Below are positions 11,709 to 23,779 of a stretch of DNA of 64,000 nucleotides, piece by piece. How positions within the stretch are numbered: the stretch's first letter is position 1; every line of letters starts with the position of its first letter. The DNA is from Adiantum capillus-veneris (taxonomy: Eukaryota; Streptophyta; Polypodiopsida; Polypodiales; Pteridaceae). Made by a program: the position numbers and the translations under genes. Under the pieces are notes generated by a model that ran no database searches, was not told the origin of the DNA, and saw nothing but the letters and a program-made list of their open reading frames with translations. Location of the stretch: positions 150,811,057 through 150,875,056 of the forward strand of contig CM043952.1 of NCBI GenBank assembly GCA_014529385.2. Direction: 5' to 3'.

Positions 11709-11787
<79 letters not shown>

Positions 11788-12099
11788 TCATTGTGTGAAG
11801 TGAAAAGTAAAATAGCTCCATCTCTTTCTCCAAGCTTGTTGAGAAGTTGAGATCTATAATACAAAATCCTAGTGGAGGAAGGACTGGCTGCACATAAATC
11901 CAGTCCTCAACTGTTGTCAAGTTCTCTAAACTCTCTCTCTTGAAAAAGTATTTTTCATGTCAAGCTAATTAGGTATTATGGTTATGCTACTACTGCTATT
12001 AAGTTCACCCTCTATGTTCTCACAGTAGTTTCACAAAAATGCTCACGCTAATTCTCTTAATTTCGGTACTCTCGAAGTTCATAGGCCATTTCCATTACA
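10839..12099 (+). mobile_element. LTR A (5' LTR) of a chromovirus-like Ty3 family
   Basis: It starts TGTCATAAAATCTAATATCT and ends ...TTTCCATTACA, directly before a Met-tRNA primer binding site, so it is a 5' LTR (about 1,261 bp). It shares start, end and internal order with LTRs at 17,525 and 22,025 (same strand) and 13,673 (opposite strand). Internal marks are a run of GCTTGAGGTGC-like words (11,110-11,240), the AATTTAAATGATTATGCATT block (about 11,515-11,540) and a compound (CT)n(CA)n tract. Fossil. Confidence 0.85.
11709..11785. repeat. Compound (CT)n(CA)n microsatellite inside LTR A
   Basis: About 12 bp of CT repeat are followed by about 65 bp of CA. At the homologous place LTR C (about 18,460-18,500) and LTR E (about 22,900-22,950) have only short, interrupted CT/CA stretches, so the tract expanded inside this LTR copy. 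Confidence 0.95.
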
Positions 12100-13323
12100 T
12101 TGGTATCAGAGCTATTGGTTTCTCTTTTCTTGCTTAAGAACAGAGCTCCTTAAGTTGTCCATAAAAGGTTGGACATGTTCATTACAATAGGGTAAGTGGG
12201 ACAGGGATCTATTATTTTGGTTGAGAAGGACTTAGTTCAAGGTACACCGTTGGGAACTATAGTCTTAATAATGGAGCCTCTTGGGGCTTGCCTTTGGCTT
12301 AACCATTATTAAGCTACGAGCAAGCTCAGCACGAACCATAATCAATCGATCAATGCTAGACCCTCTCCACTAGTCTTTGCAATCAATAGTGTCTAAACCA
12401 CGGGTGTGGCTGCTTGAGAACTAATTTTCAAATGTAAAGAAGAGTAGCATCTAAGGTTTTTGAGGATACCAAGCACAAAGTAACATATACATAAGTTAAG
12501 TTAGGATGGATGAAAATAATCAAGAGAGTAGAATGAACATTGATAACTTTGATTTTTCACATGAAGGTGCTAATGATGATGGCCCCATGTTTGTTAATTA
12601 CCTTGTTACTAGGTTGCAGCAAGCTATGGGCAACCCTGCTTTGCAAGCTAAAGTTACTCAACAACTTTGTGCTTATTGGTTCCCTTCATCTCTAAGAGGA
12701 GAGAGAGCCTAGGAGGCCTCATCTCTAAGAGGAGAGAGAGAGCCTAGGAGGCCTCATTGATGACACTCCCAAAAGAAGACTCTCTCCCACATAAGAGGAG
12801 GAATCAAAATAACAAGAAAGAAGCGAATCCCTAAGTTCCTCTGAAGATGTGGCTCCACGAAGATGGCGGTCTAGACGGTCGCCAACTCCTCCCAAGAGGA
12901 AACAATCAACCCATAGTCCTTCTCGTTGTCACTCCAAAAGGGAAGAGAGGAAACAAAGGAATAAAAAGGCAAGAAAGAGGTCACACTCTTCTGCTTCTTC
13001 TTCACTTTCCTCCTCTTCAAACGAAAGCAATAACTATTCTCCTAGAGAATACAAGAGGAAAGGACATTACAAATCTTACCCTGCATGGCGAAGGTCCCAA
13101 AAGCTCAAGAAGTTTAAAAAGGGAGGAAAGAGTCTCACCTCTGATGGCACCTTTTGGTGCCACCAACAAAGTATTGGCCTTCATCTAGCAGTTTGATGTG
13201 ACCTTTGGAGACGAGGGCTTCACAGAGTCCTCCAAGCTACACCATGTAGCTATGCACTTTAGTTATAATTTAGATGATAATTTAGTTAATTAATTTAAAT
13301 GATTATGCATTTATCAAGTCCTC
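12100..13323 (+). mobile_element. Leader and gag part of Ty3 element A
   Basis: TGGTATCAGAGC at 12,101-12,112 is the initiator Met-tRNA primer binding site. A leader of about 400 bp follows; its parts recur inverted at 13,324-13,660. A gag reading opens at 12,506 (MDENNQESRMNIDNFDFSHE) and later shows an Arg/Ser-rich stretch (12,850-13,090). The typical plant Ty3 gag text QQFDVTFGDEGFTESSKLHH lies near 13,190-13,250. The reading then stops at a 57-bp fragment of the same family's LTR (13,267-13,323). Fossil, truncated, with a few breaks; pol is absent here. Confidence 0.75.
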
Positions 13324-13672
13324 TTTACCCCTTTAGAAAAGCACTCAAGCCACTGTACCCGTCGCTCCAATATCATTAATTACAAGGAATAGAAGAGAGG
13401 GTCTTTAATCACCCAAACAATACCGGCTCCTGTCAAGCTTCTAATAGCTCAATAGTGGTTAAGCCGTAGGCAAAGCCCTGTAGGAATCCACTATTAAGAC
13501 CATAGCTCTCGACGGTGATGCCCCGTTATCTGCACGAAGGCAAGCGCACTGCAATGCTGAAAAATCCCTATTCTACTTACTCAATTTTAATTAACAATAC
13601 CAACCATTTATAGCTAGCTTGAGGACCTCCCTTCTTGAGCAAGACAAGAGAAACCTTGTGCTCTGATACCAA
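13324..13672 (-). mobile_element. Inverted leader and primer binding site of Ty3 element D
   Basis: GCTCTGATACCA at 13,660-13,671 is the reverse complement of the Met-tRNA primer binding site. The sequence to its left matches, in reverse, the leader of element A, including the stretch around GGTCTTAATAGTGG and TGCCTACGGCTTAACC. The body of the element is missing; it is joined tail to tail with element A near 13,324. Confidence 0.75.
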
Positions 13673-15298
13673 TGTAACATTTAATGGCCTAGTAACTTGT
13701 GTGTAGCGGAAAATAGCATAAACATAATGAGCATTCCATTAGAATAGATTCCTAATGAGCACAACAGGAGTGCTTGGATGGAGAGAGCAACAAAAAAGCA
13801 TAAGACCTAGTTAGATAGGCATGAACAATACTTCAAAAGAGAGAGAAATTAGGCTATTGACAATAGTTGAGGACCGGATTTACATGGATCCGGTCCCCCC
13901 TCCAAAAGGCTTTGTATTATAGGTTTCCCCCATCAAGAGAGACATTTTACAATACAATTCTTTGTGTTCCTTCAATAACTAGCTAGTGTAATGAAGATGG
14001 AAACTTCAAGCACTAAGCAAGCACTTATAAAACACATCAATTCCCTCACCTTCTCAGACCCAAGACCTCACATACCTTCGAAGATGGTGAGAGCTAGCGG
14101 GGTATGAGAGTAGATTGAGAGGAAGAAGGAGTAGTCTTACGAGAAATAAGTATATCTCCTTACATAATCACTCATAAAAGCTTAGCATAGCTTAGTAATT
14201 AGCATGGTAGAGGAGATGAGCATGCATTGAAGCTGGGCTCTTGGTTGGATTTTCATCACAAAGCCAAGAGTTGTTGGTATAGGCCTCCCTTCTCACAAGC
14301 TTGGAGTAGATGATGAGCTTTCCATTAAAGCTTGAGAAGGAGAGAGAGAGTTTTCTTGCTTCACACATGATATTGTGTGAGTGTGTGTGTGTGATAATGC
14401 CTTCACAAATCATCCCCCTCTCTCATCTTGGTCGACCTTTCTTTCTAAATCCTCTTGCTAACTTCCCATTGGACCTCTCCAAGCTTAGCCAATCAATATT
14501 GAGAAGCAAAAGTAATAGCTTTGTGACATGTGTCCCCCTTTCCCCTTTTGTGAGAGATTTAGATAATTAAATAATGCAGCTAAACTCTCATTGGACCCCT
14601 TTGTGTTCTGGCCAATAGGAAGCAGGCAAGACATTGGGCTGCTCAATGCTCATTGGACCCCTTGGGAGACTGTCCAATAGTCTTCTAAAGAGATTAATTC
14701 TTATTGGTTCTCTTATTAAGTGTTTTTAAATGAATTAAATTAGATTTACTCTAGCCTAATTGTCATTGGTCCACCTCTATGGCCATCCAATAGGATTTGA
14801 GTGAACCTTGTGGGCAAACTAGGCTAGGGAGTTGACATGTGTCCCCTATTCCCTTTGTGTAAAGGGAGCCTGTGAGTGTGTGTGTGTATGTGTGTGTGTG
14901 TCTTTCTCTCTCGTCCCCTACTTAGAGGGCTCGTCCCCTACTTAGAGGGCTCGTCCCCTCCTATGTAGGAGTCTTGAAGACTTTTGCGTACACTCACAAA
15001 GCATCCAATTTCCCTAAGATTTGACCATTGGATACAACCTTTGAATTTTGGAACCTTAGCATTTTGGAAGTCTTAATGGGTTGAACCTTAGGGTCTTTAA
15101 AGCCCATTGTTGCACATTGCTCTTTTGCAGATGGCCCCCCCTTTGGATCCCTGTGTTCCCTCCTTTGGATCCCTCTTGTGGCCGGTCTGCCAGCTTAACC
15201 AATGTTCTAGCTTTTTCTCCCCTGGTACTTCCCCATATTAAATGATCAGTTTACATGAGAAAATCATTTAGGAGAATTAGGTATTAGTTATTATGACA
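13673..15298 (-). mobile_element. LTR D (inverted 5' LTR), same Ty3 family
   Basis: Read on the minus strand it starts TGTCATAATAACTAATACCT at 15,298 and ends ...TTAAATGTTACA at 13,673, next to the primer binding site (about 1,626 bp). It holds short (GT)n tracts at 14,378-14,392 and 14,876-14,900. A 20-bp unit, TCGTCCCCTACTTAGAGGGC, is repeated in tandem near 14,912-14,955. It is longer than LTR A and close in length to LTR C. Fossil. Confidence 0.8.
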
Positions 15299-15911
15299 AG
15301 CCATATCAAAATCGAGTAGCCTTTATTCTATTTTATCTTGATTAGTGGCTATTCACACAATTATGCATGAAATCTACTATATATGATGAAAAAATTTGCT
15401 AGAAGCCCCACATGATATATTTTTCTACTGATGATGGGATTAGACACTGTCCCGGCAAGTAACATGGTTGGAGGTAGGACCTTCCTAGTTTGAGGCCCCA
15501 AGTCTTTGTGTTCCACTCTCATGAGATTAACGGGTAAACTTAAACTCGAGGCTAACTAGACTATACCAAAAACTCTAGGGTTTTGAAACCAAAAATCCGG
15601 CATGGTAGTAGCTCGGTAGTAGCACCGAGTTGTGAGAAAACCTAAAACTCGCTGTTTATGACTATACCAAAACTCATGGTTCAGAGTAAACTTCAAATTT
15701 TGTATGTTGTGAGAGTGTGATTCTAGTTCTTAAAAATTTCACGATCCTTTGAATTTATGAAAAGGAAAAGAGCTCTAACATATTTGTTCCATATCTAACC
15801 TTGAGAATCAGAGGTATATTCTAAAGTTTCTAGATTATAGGCCTCCATGTATGTATCATTCAGAGGTTTTATCTCCGATGTTGATTTCTCATGAGTGCAT
15901 TTGCATATTAT

Positions 15912-15989
<78 letters not shown>

Positions 15990-16600
15990 CCTTACACTCA
16001 CTAGCTTGGAATGGCTTCACTACTACCCATTTTAACTCGTCCGAGTTTTGCCTCTCGCTCTCACGAAAATTCCCAAATGGTGCAATCTAGAAAAGAACAA
16101 AACTCTATGTGTGTGTGAGCATGCGTTTGATAGTGCTTGCTCTGCAGTCTTTCTCTCTTAGCTCTTGGTTTTGGATGATAGACCTCTAGCAAGTTCTCTC
16201 TATGTCTCTCTCGACTATTCAAGCCCTTGCACCCCTTATTCGCCTCTAACTCTCCTCCACGCGAGTCCATGTTCATCTCCCACACATTGCGCTAGGAAGC
16301 TCAAAAAACTCAAAGGTTTTCTTAGCATCACACGGCAAGCTTGAAAAGGGCTCACCATTATTGGAACAAATAGATGTGAGGAGAACAATACAGAGGAAAA
16401 AGTAGCTATGATTTTGTACAATCTTTGTTGGATTTGTGTAGTTCTCCCCTCTCTCTCTGTCTCTCTCTTTCTCTCTCTCTACCATCAAACGCCCAAGATT
16501 CCTCTAGAAAACATTGCTGCATAGAATCTTCTAGAAGACTTAGCAGCATGGAAAACTTAGTGAATCCTTTGGTTTAGACATAGCAAGAAATTTAAGCCAA
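15299..16600. other. Spacer with microsatellites, no gene recognised
   Basis: No supported coding region. It carries a pure (TC)n tract at 15,914-15,986 and impure CT-rich DNA around 16,443-16,480. Readings across these tracts give only Arg-Glu or Leu-Ser runs. Confidence 0.5.
15914..15986. repeat. (TC)n microsatellite
   Basis: About 73 bp of uninterrupted TC repeat in a stretch with no recognised gene. Confidence 0.95.
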
Positions 16601-17524
16601 CTCTTATATGTCATCAATAGAGTATGTTTGGCCCCACCACACCATGTTGTTGTACAAATGAAAAAAGCTGTTGCTAATAAGCACAGAAGGGCCTTAATGT
16701 TCAAAGAAAATGATTGGGTTTTACTCAAGTTTCCTAAGGCTCGATTAAGGCAAACGACGGGCAAAAATCCTACGGGCCATCAAAAGTATTATGGTAAACT
16801 AGCAAAAAGATACTATGGTCCTTTCCAAATCTTGAAGCCCATCAATGAGACGGCTTATCAACTCTAGTTGCCCAACCATTGGCTCATACATAATGCCTTT
16901 CATGCAAGCCTACTTAAGCCCTACAAAGGAGATCCACCAAGTGAACCAACTATTGAAGACCTCCCGAAGTTGAAGACCAAGAAGAGGTGCTACAACCTGA
17001 AGCTATCCTTCGGCATGAAGACAAGGCACTACGACATGGTAAGATTATCCGATGGTATCTTATTAAGTTCAAAAATTATCCTTTTGAAGATGCTAGATAT
17101 ATGTAAGGAATACATTTTAAGGATAGTATGAACCTTGTCAATGCTTACAATGCTACATTAGAGTAAGCAAATGTACAAATTTCTTTCAATTGACTGATGT
17201 TTTGTCTTATAAGACTAGTCCTCTTTTTAATTGTGCACAAATTTAACTAGTATACATGCTTAGAATCATGTTTGTGATGACGACGTCTCTCAAACACCAA
17301 GTAGAATTTGTGACTCTACTTTGGGAGAATGAAATGGACCAAAGAGGAGACATGCTTGAGGCAGCTATGTCTCCCAAGCACCAAATGGATTAGTCATCCA
17401 TCTTGGAAAGATGTTGTAGGGTAAAAAAGGATCCTCTACCCGCTAAGTAAAATTGACTAATGACTAAGCCTTTATATCTCCTACCTCATAGTCGAGGACG
17501 ACTATAATTTCAAGAGAGAGGTAA
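16601..17524 (+). mobile_element. Ty3 integrase C-terminus and polypurine tract, element C
   Basis: The reading has the integrase C-terminal (GPY/F-like) module: MFKENDWVLLKFPKARL, then KRYYGPFQILKPINETAYQL and HWLIHNAFHASLLKPYKG. A chromodomain-like tail follows to about 17,130. The closely related piece in element E reads LRHGKIIRWYLIKF there. A purine tract, TTCAAGAGAGAGGTAA, precedes the LTR at 17,525. This identifies the A/C/D/E family as chromovirus-like Ty3. Fossil: only the 3' end is left, with a few breaks. Confidence 0.85.
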
Positions 17525-19143
17525 TGTCATAAAATCTAATATCTAATATCTAACCAACCCAAATTATTTTCTCATATTAAACTGATCACTTAATGTGGGA
17601 GAATAAACGAAAACAAGGGTTCAGATATAGACATGTGCTTAAAGATATCTCAACACGGGGCCAATGGTAAAGGGACCCAAATGAGATATAATCTATCAAA
17701 GAGCAAGGCTAACCAATAGAGCATAATACCTTAGGGTTAGCTTCATTGAAGACCTCCAATAATGTGTACTAAAGTCCTTTGACCTTAGGTAAGCTAGGGC
17801 TGATCTTGAGGCGGGAACCCGACCCAGCTCGAGGTGCTTGTCCTGCTTGTCATGCTTGATGACTAATGTGCTTGAGGTGCTTGATGATTGATGTGCTTGA
17901 GATGCTTGAGGTGCTTGATGATTGAGATGCTTGAGGTGCTTGACATGCTTGAGATGCTAGGGTTGTACTTGAGGTGAGAACCCAACCCAAGCTTAAAGTT
18001 CTTAAGGGCCAAGCTTGTGGTGGGAATTGGGCCTATGCATGAGGGGCTTGAGGTGTCAAAAAGTCAAATATTCAATCCCTACAAGGAGGGGGCGAGCCCT
18101 ACATGAGGGGGTATGAGAGAGAACACCCACACACTCACACAAGGCATGCATGGTACAAAGAAAGCAAAAGGGACACTTGTCAAGTTCCTCCTCATGTTGC
18201 CCTCATGGTGTGCCTGAAGCCTCTTGGTTGGCCACCCAAGGGTTCCAATGACAATTTAGGAGATTTAATTAATTGATTTTGCATTTATCAAGTCCTCTCT
18301 CTCAAAGGGGAAAGAGGCACACTTGTCCCAAGGCTACCCGTGATGCTTGTAATGCCTCCTGCTTGTGATTGGCTAGGCCTGGAGGGGTCCAACGAGCTTC
18401 AAGCATGAGCTACAAGGGGGGGTCAACCCAAGCAATCTAGGGGGTTTATTAGGGGGTATACTCACCCACAACACTCACAAACACTCTCATTGTGTGCTAT
18501 GCAAAGTGCAAGAGCTCCCTCTCCTTCTCCAAGCAAGTAGAGATTGAGAGCCTACACCAACACTCTTGGCTATGGAGTGCAAATCCAACTAAGAGCCATG
18601 CTTCAATGCTTAAGATTTCCATCTCCTTCTTATTCATTACTATGCTATTATGTATGCTAGCAAGAAGAGTTATGATAAGTGAGGAACTAATTCTTCCTCC
18701 TATGAAATGTTTCTTCTTCCTCTTCCCTACCCTCATTCCCTGCTAGCTGTTTGCACCTTCGAAGGTGTTTGAGGTCTTGGGATAGTTAAAGCTTTGTTCA
18801 AGTTTATGTTATGCTTGTGATGCATGAAGCTTTCCATCTTCATTGCATCACCTAGGTAACAAGGAACGCAAAGATTGTATTGTAACAAGTCTCTCTTAAT
18901 GGGAGAAATCGTATTACAAATGCATATTGGAAGGGGGACCGGCTCCACATAAATTTGGTCCGCAACTATTGTTATGTTCTCTAAATTCTCTCTCTTGCAA
19001 AAGTTGTATTGTTCATGCCAAGGTAACAATTGCTATGTTGCTATCTTCAGTTATGTTCACCCGCTATGCTCACAAAGTCATTTCTCAAAAGTACTCTCAT
19101 TAATTTCCGCTACTCTCAAGTTAAATAGGCCAATTCCATTATA
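17525..19143 (+). mobile_element. LTR C (3' LTR), same Ty3 family
   Basis: TGTCATAAAATCTAATATCT follows the polypurine tract. The end, CCAATTCCATTATA, aligns with the end of LTR A (CCATTTCCATTACA). About 1,619 bp. No primer binding site follows, as expected for a 3' LTR. It contains an expanded minisatellite-like stretch (17,830-17,965). Fossil. Confidence 0.85.
17830..17965. repeat. GCTTGAGGT-type short tandem repeats in LTR C
   Basis: Variants of GTGCTTGAGGT and GATGCTTGAGGTGCTTGA follow one another with 9-30 bp periods. LTR A (11,110-11,240) and LTR E (22,320-22,500) carry the same words in different numbers and orders, so the array changes length between LTR copies. Confidence 0.8.
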
Positions 19144-20645
19144 TCTAACTTGGGATGATTATTGTGATTTTGATGTTGAAGAACTATGCCCGCATTTGTT
19201 CTTGTTTGCAATGAAAATACTTTCTTTTAAGGGGAATGGTACTTGTTTGGTGCAAGTTCTGTGGTTGGAAGAAGATTGCAACTTGGATTGTTACTACATA
19301 TAGAGTCATACTTCTAAACTGTGTTCAAGTGTGGGGATTGAGTTCTTTTCTACAGTTTGATATGAAGTTGTTTTCCCGGATCAAGTCTCAATTGAAGGTG
19401 TGCTGAAATGGTTGGCTAAGCATAGTAGATAAGTGTTGCCGAGCTACAAAAAGTGTGGTATAGTTTGTAATTCACCTAGTATTATTTCGAGTTAATATAT
19501 CACACCTTGGCAATTACTTTAGTATCGATAATCTGTTATGACCACTTATGTGCCTCTCACACTTACATCAGATGGCACATAACAATCGGCTCACAAGTGG
19601 CTTGTAGGACGAGACATTGATCTGATTCTGTCACATGATGCGCCCAAACAAAACCTTGCGACTCGATCCGGTTGCCAAGTTATGGTGATGGTCATCTTAT
19701 CTGGGTGAAACCGATTCTCCTCCCCTCCCCTTTCCCCTTCCCTTCCCCAAACCCCCCTTTTTTGTTTGGGTAACCCCCAGACGTTGAAGCGCATTTTCCG
19801 TTGATCAGCTGCAAGCTTGTAGTTGTGTGTTTTTTTGCTTCAAAGAGGCTTGTTGGTGTCCATATGGTTGAAAGTCATGCGAAACGCTTGAAGAAAGTCT
19901 CGTGGTGATGAGCTGGTTGCCAAGTCATGACTATGATAAACTGATATATATGTGGGCATTCCTCCTAGGCCGACCAACCCCTACCCATTGACATGTTGAG
20001 TGGCTGCAAGCTTGTAGTCGTGTGCTTTCTGGTTCAAAGAGGTTGGTTGGTGTCCTTGTAGTGCTACCAACTTGCATGGACAATGTTGTTTACCGTGAAA
20101 AGTTCCCAAAGCGTGCATCCACATATGGTCGTTAGCCATGTGCGACATTGGCTTTAGACAATCTTTAAAATTTTCGAGTAAACAACTCACGTCAAAGTAA
20201 AAAGTTTTATAAAATTCTTTTTTAAATAGATATTATGGCACCACTTTTCTGGTAAGGCAAGCTTCTCTTGTGTGCCAAGTGAGTTTTATTGTTAAAATAT
20301 TTGAAAGTTTGTTTTTATTTTGCAACATATATTATATATATGTGGATATTCCCAAGAGGGACTTGTCATTCCCACCTTTTAAAGCTAGGAATTTAGAAGT
20401 TCCCTTTATGGGAATGTACCCTCATACACTTTTCCGTGTGAGGAAATTCTCCCTTGTGGGAAAAATAATGGGTTTTTATCTCAAAGGAAAGGGAAAGTTT
20501 TCCCGGGAGTGTTTTTAATTCCCACTTTATGTATGTAGTTTCACCTCTTTTCCCATAATTTTTCAGAGATCGTTTGTGGGAAATATGGTGGGAAAGCCAT
20601 CATTTTTCCCTTTAGGGAAATCGTCCAAAGTTCAACCTATCACCC
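19144..20645. other. Spacer with imperfect direct repeats, no gene recognised
   Basis: No coding region is supported. GGTTGCCAAGT begins at about 19,669 and again at 19,915. GCTGCAAGCTTGTAGT and AAAGAGG..TTGGTGTCC begin at about 19,808 and again at 20,003, suggesting an old 195-246 bp tandem duplication. At 20,350-20,630 many short TCCC/GGGA words can pair with one another. The origin is unknown. Confidence 0.5.
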
Positions 20646-20661
20646 ACTAAGCAATCCATTT

Positions 20662-20815
20662 TTACTCAACAGTTTTGTTGGTCAAATCATGTAGTGGTCC
20701 TGCTATTTGGGAGAATTTAGCTATGAAGCATCTATAGTATGCACACATACTAATAAAGGTTTGTATCTCATGTAGCTTCCTAGATGATAATGTCATTGAA
20801 GAACACTCTAGTGAA
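20662..20815 (-). mobile_element. Ty3 reverse-transcriptase fragment, minus strand
   Basis: The minus-strand reading KLHEIQTFISMCAYYRCFIA, followed by KFSQIAGPLHDLTNK, is the hallmark stretch at the RT/RNase H boundary of Ty3 elements (usually ...FLGLxNYYRRFI..FS.IA.PL..L..K). It sits back to back with the plus-strand integrase of element E, so an inversion or nested insertion joined them. Short fossil piece. Confidence 0.8.
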
Positions 20816-20837
20816 CTTGCAATACAAGGTTGAATTT

Positions 20838-22024
20838 GTCTTTGGCCTATCACCCACAAATGGATGGCCAAATTGAGTTAGCTAACCTTTTGATTCTTGA
20901 TCTACTAAAGACTTATATTACAGAAGTAGATCAACCCTCACAATAGGAGAAGTAACTGCCACTTGTAGAGTATGCATACAGTCACAGTCTCCATACTACT
21001 ATAGGGAATGGACCTTTCAAAATCATTGAAGGAAGACCTAAAAGTCCATTTCTACTTAAGGTACATGGGAAGAGTTTTCGTTGTCGGATGAGTATAGCCG
21101 AGACCTACAAGAATCTTTCCAAAAGATGAAGGAGGCTATATCCATCTCCAACAAAAGGCAAAAGGTTGCTGCTAATAAGCACAGAAGGATCTTAGCTTTC
21201 AAAGAAAATGATTGGGTCCTACTCAAATTTCCCAAGGCTCAATTGAGGTAGATTACAAGAAAACATCCAATGGGCCACCAAAAGTATTATGATAAATTAG
21301 CAAAAAGATACTATGGTCCCTTTCAAATTCTAAAACCAATCAATGAGATGGCCTATCAACTCAAGTTGTCCAACCATTGGCTCATTCAAAATGCTTTCCA
21401 TGTGAGACTACTTAAGCCTTACAAAGGAGAGCCACCACCAGAACCGATCATTGAGGACCTGTCCGAGATCAAAGATCAAGAAGAGGTGCTTCAGCCCGAA
21501 TCGATTCTTCAACATGAAGACAAGGTACTAAGACATGGTAAGATTATCCGATGGTATCTTATCAAGTTTTAAAATTATCCTTTTGAAGATGATAGATGGA
21601 TGCAAGGAACACAGCTTAAGGATAGTATAAACCTTGCAGACAATGCTTACGATGCTACACTAGAGTAAGCAAATGTAAATGTTTCTTTCAAATGATCAAT
21701 GTTTTTGTCGTATAAGACTAGTTCTCTTTTTATTGTGCACAAATTTAGGTAGTATGCATACTTAGAATCATGTTTGTGATGACAACGTCTCTCAAACACC
21801 AAGAAGAATTTGTCACTACTTTGGGAGAATGAAATGGACTCAAGAGTAGATATGCTTGCGGCAACTAAATCTCCCAAGCCCCAAATGGATTAGTCATCCA
21901 TCTTGGAATGATGGCGTAGGGTAAAAAGGGATCCTCTACCCACTAAGAAACACAAACTAATGACTAAGGCTTTATCTCCTCTACCTCATAGTCGAGCACG
22001 ACTATGCTTTCAAGAGAGAGATAA
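20838..22024 (+). mobile_element. Ty3 integrase and chromodomain-like tail, element E
   Basis: It starts inside the integrase core with AYHPQMDGQIELAN (usual motif YHPQTDGQTE.N). It continues through the GPY/F-like module, KRYYGPFQILKPINEMAYQL and NHWLIQNAFHVRLLKPYKGE, then the chromodomain-like LRHGKIIRWYLIKF. A purine tract (CAAGAGAGAGATAA) precedes the LTR at 22,025. Same family as element C. Fossil with several breaks; RT and gag are missing on this strand. Confidence 0.85.
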
Positions 22025-23595
22025 TTTCATAATATCTAATATCTAACTAACCCAAATGATTTTCTCATAATAAATTGATCATTTAATGTGGAAGAATAAA
22101 AGGGAACAAGAGTTAAGTTATAGACATGTGCCTATGGATCTATCTCAGCACGGGACCAAATTCAATGGGTCCCCAAATGAGAGATGTGGTCTGTCAAAGA
22201 GCAATGCTATCTAATGGAGCTTGAAAGACCTTAGGTTTAGCTTCATTAAAGACCTCTAAAGGTTAGTGTATTAAAAGTTCTTAGACCTTAGGCATGCTAG
22301 GGCTGAGCTTGAGGTGGGATCTGACCAAAGCTTGAGGTGCTTGCTAACTAAGGCGCTTGAATTGCTTGTCGTGCTAGCTGACTAGAGTGCTTGAGGTGCT
22401 TGTCATGCTTTATGACTAATGTGCTTAAGGTGTTTGTCATGCTTGATGATTAAGGTGCTTGAATGCTTAAGGTACTTGGGGGCCAAGAATATGCTTGAGG
22501 TACTTGAAGTCATAGAAAGGATTACAAGGGAGGGGGCGAGCCCCAAGAGTAGGGGGTGGGGTGCAATGATATTTCCTTAACCCAAGGGATACCCCTTTGG
22601 TCAAAGAGGCAAGTAGGACATATGTCAAGGCCCCAGCTAGGTTGCCCCCATAGTGTGCCTAAAGCCTATTGGATGCCTTTTAGAGAGGTCCAATGATAAT
22701 TTAGTTGAATGAAATAATTGTTTAAGCTTTATTTAAGTCCTCTCTCCCAAAGGGTAAGGAGGACACTTGTCCTAATGCTTCCTTGTTGCTTTTTTTACAC
22801 AAAGATTGTGATTTGCGAGCCTTGAGAAGTTCCAATCATCTCCAAGCTAGAGCTAGAAGAGGGGGTCGCCTGAAGCAAGGAGGGGGTGTGCTTGATCATA
22901 TACCCTCTCTCAGTCACTCACACACACTCTCATTCACATAGTGTGTTGTGCAAGAACACCATCTCCTTCTCCAAGCTTGAGAAGTTGAGAGCCTACACCA
23001 ATAACTCTTGGTTATGGAATGCAAATCCAACCAAGAGCCATGATTCAATGCTATGCTAGCCATCTTCTTCATCTCCATTACTATGTACTATGCTATGCTA
23101 AGCTCTATGAGAGGACACTACTACTTTTCCGTAAGAGTATTTCTTCTTCCTCTTCCCTATCCTCATTCCGTGCTAGCTCTCTCCACCTTCGAAGTTGTTT
23201 GAGGTCTTGGGACTGAGGCCCAGGACAAGTTAATGCTTTCATTTAGCTAAGTTACGAGAATAATGGTGGTGCATGAAGCTCTTTATCTTCATTGCACCAT
23301 CAAGGTTTCAAGAAACACAAAGCTTGTATTGTACCAAGTCTCTCTTTATGGGAGAAACTATACACAAAAGCCTTTTAGAGGGGGGACCGGCTCCACATAA
23401 ATACGGTCCTCAATTGTCATCAAGTTCTCTAATTCTCTCTCTTGCAAAGTATTGTTCATGCCAAGTTAATTAAATATAATGGTTATGTTACTACCTCTAA
23501 TCAAGTTCACCCTCTATTTTCACAAAGTATTCTCATAAAAATGTTCACCACAGTTTTCTTAATTCCGCTATTCTCAATGTTCATAGTCCATTTCC

Positions 23596-23596
<1 letters not shown>
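22025..23596 (+). mobile_element. LTR E (3' LTR), same Ty3 family
   Basis: It aligns with LTRs A and C from the start (TTTCATAATATCTAATATCT) to ...TTCATAGTCCATTTCCAT near 23,596. A pure (GA)n tract then replaces the usual last few bases. About 1,572 bp. Fossil. Confidence 0.8.

Positions 23597-23659
<63 letters not shown>
23597..23659. repeat. (GA)n microsatellite at the end of LTR E
   Basis: About 63 bp of pure GA, beginning exactly where the LTR homology stops. Confidence 0.95.
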
Positions 23660-23663
<4 letters not shown>

Positions 23664-23779
23664 TTTTGTACAACTGTTATAAGGAAGCTATTAAAACAGA
23701 AGAGGCGATTTGAGACAAGATCAGTGGAGGAGGAGGAGGAGGAAGAGGTGAGAGCCTCATGTGTAGGAGTGAGGAGGAG

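Noticed and set aside
12061-12112. tRNA gene suggested by GGTATCAGAGC
   Set aside because: Only the 12-bp primer binding site complement is present, directly after an LTR end; no cloverleaf.
12847-13196. Arg/Ser-rich reading resembling an SR splicing factor
   Set aside because: It lies between a Met-tRNA primer site with gag start and a typical Ty3 gag motif, so it is the basic part of gag.
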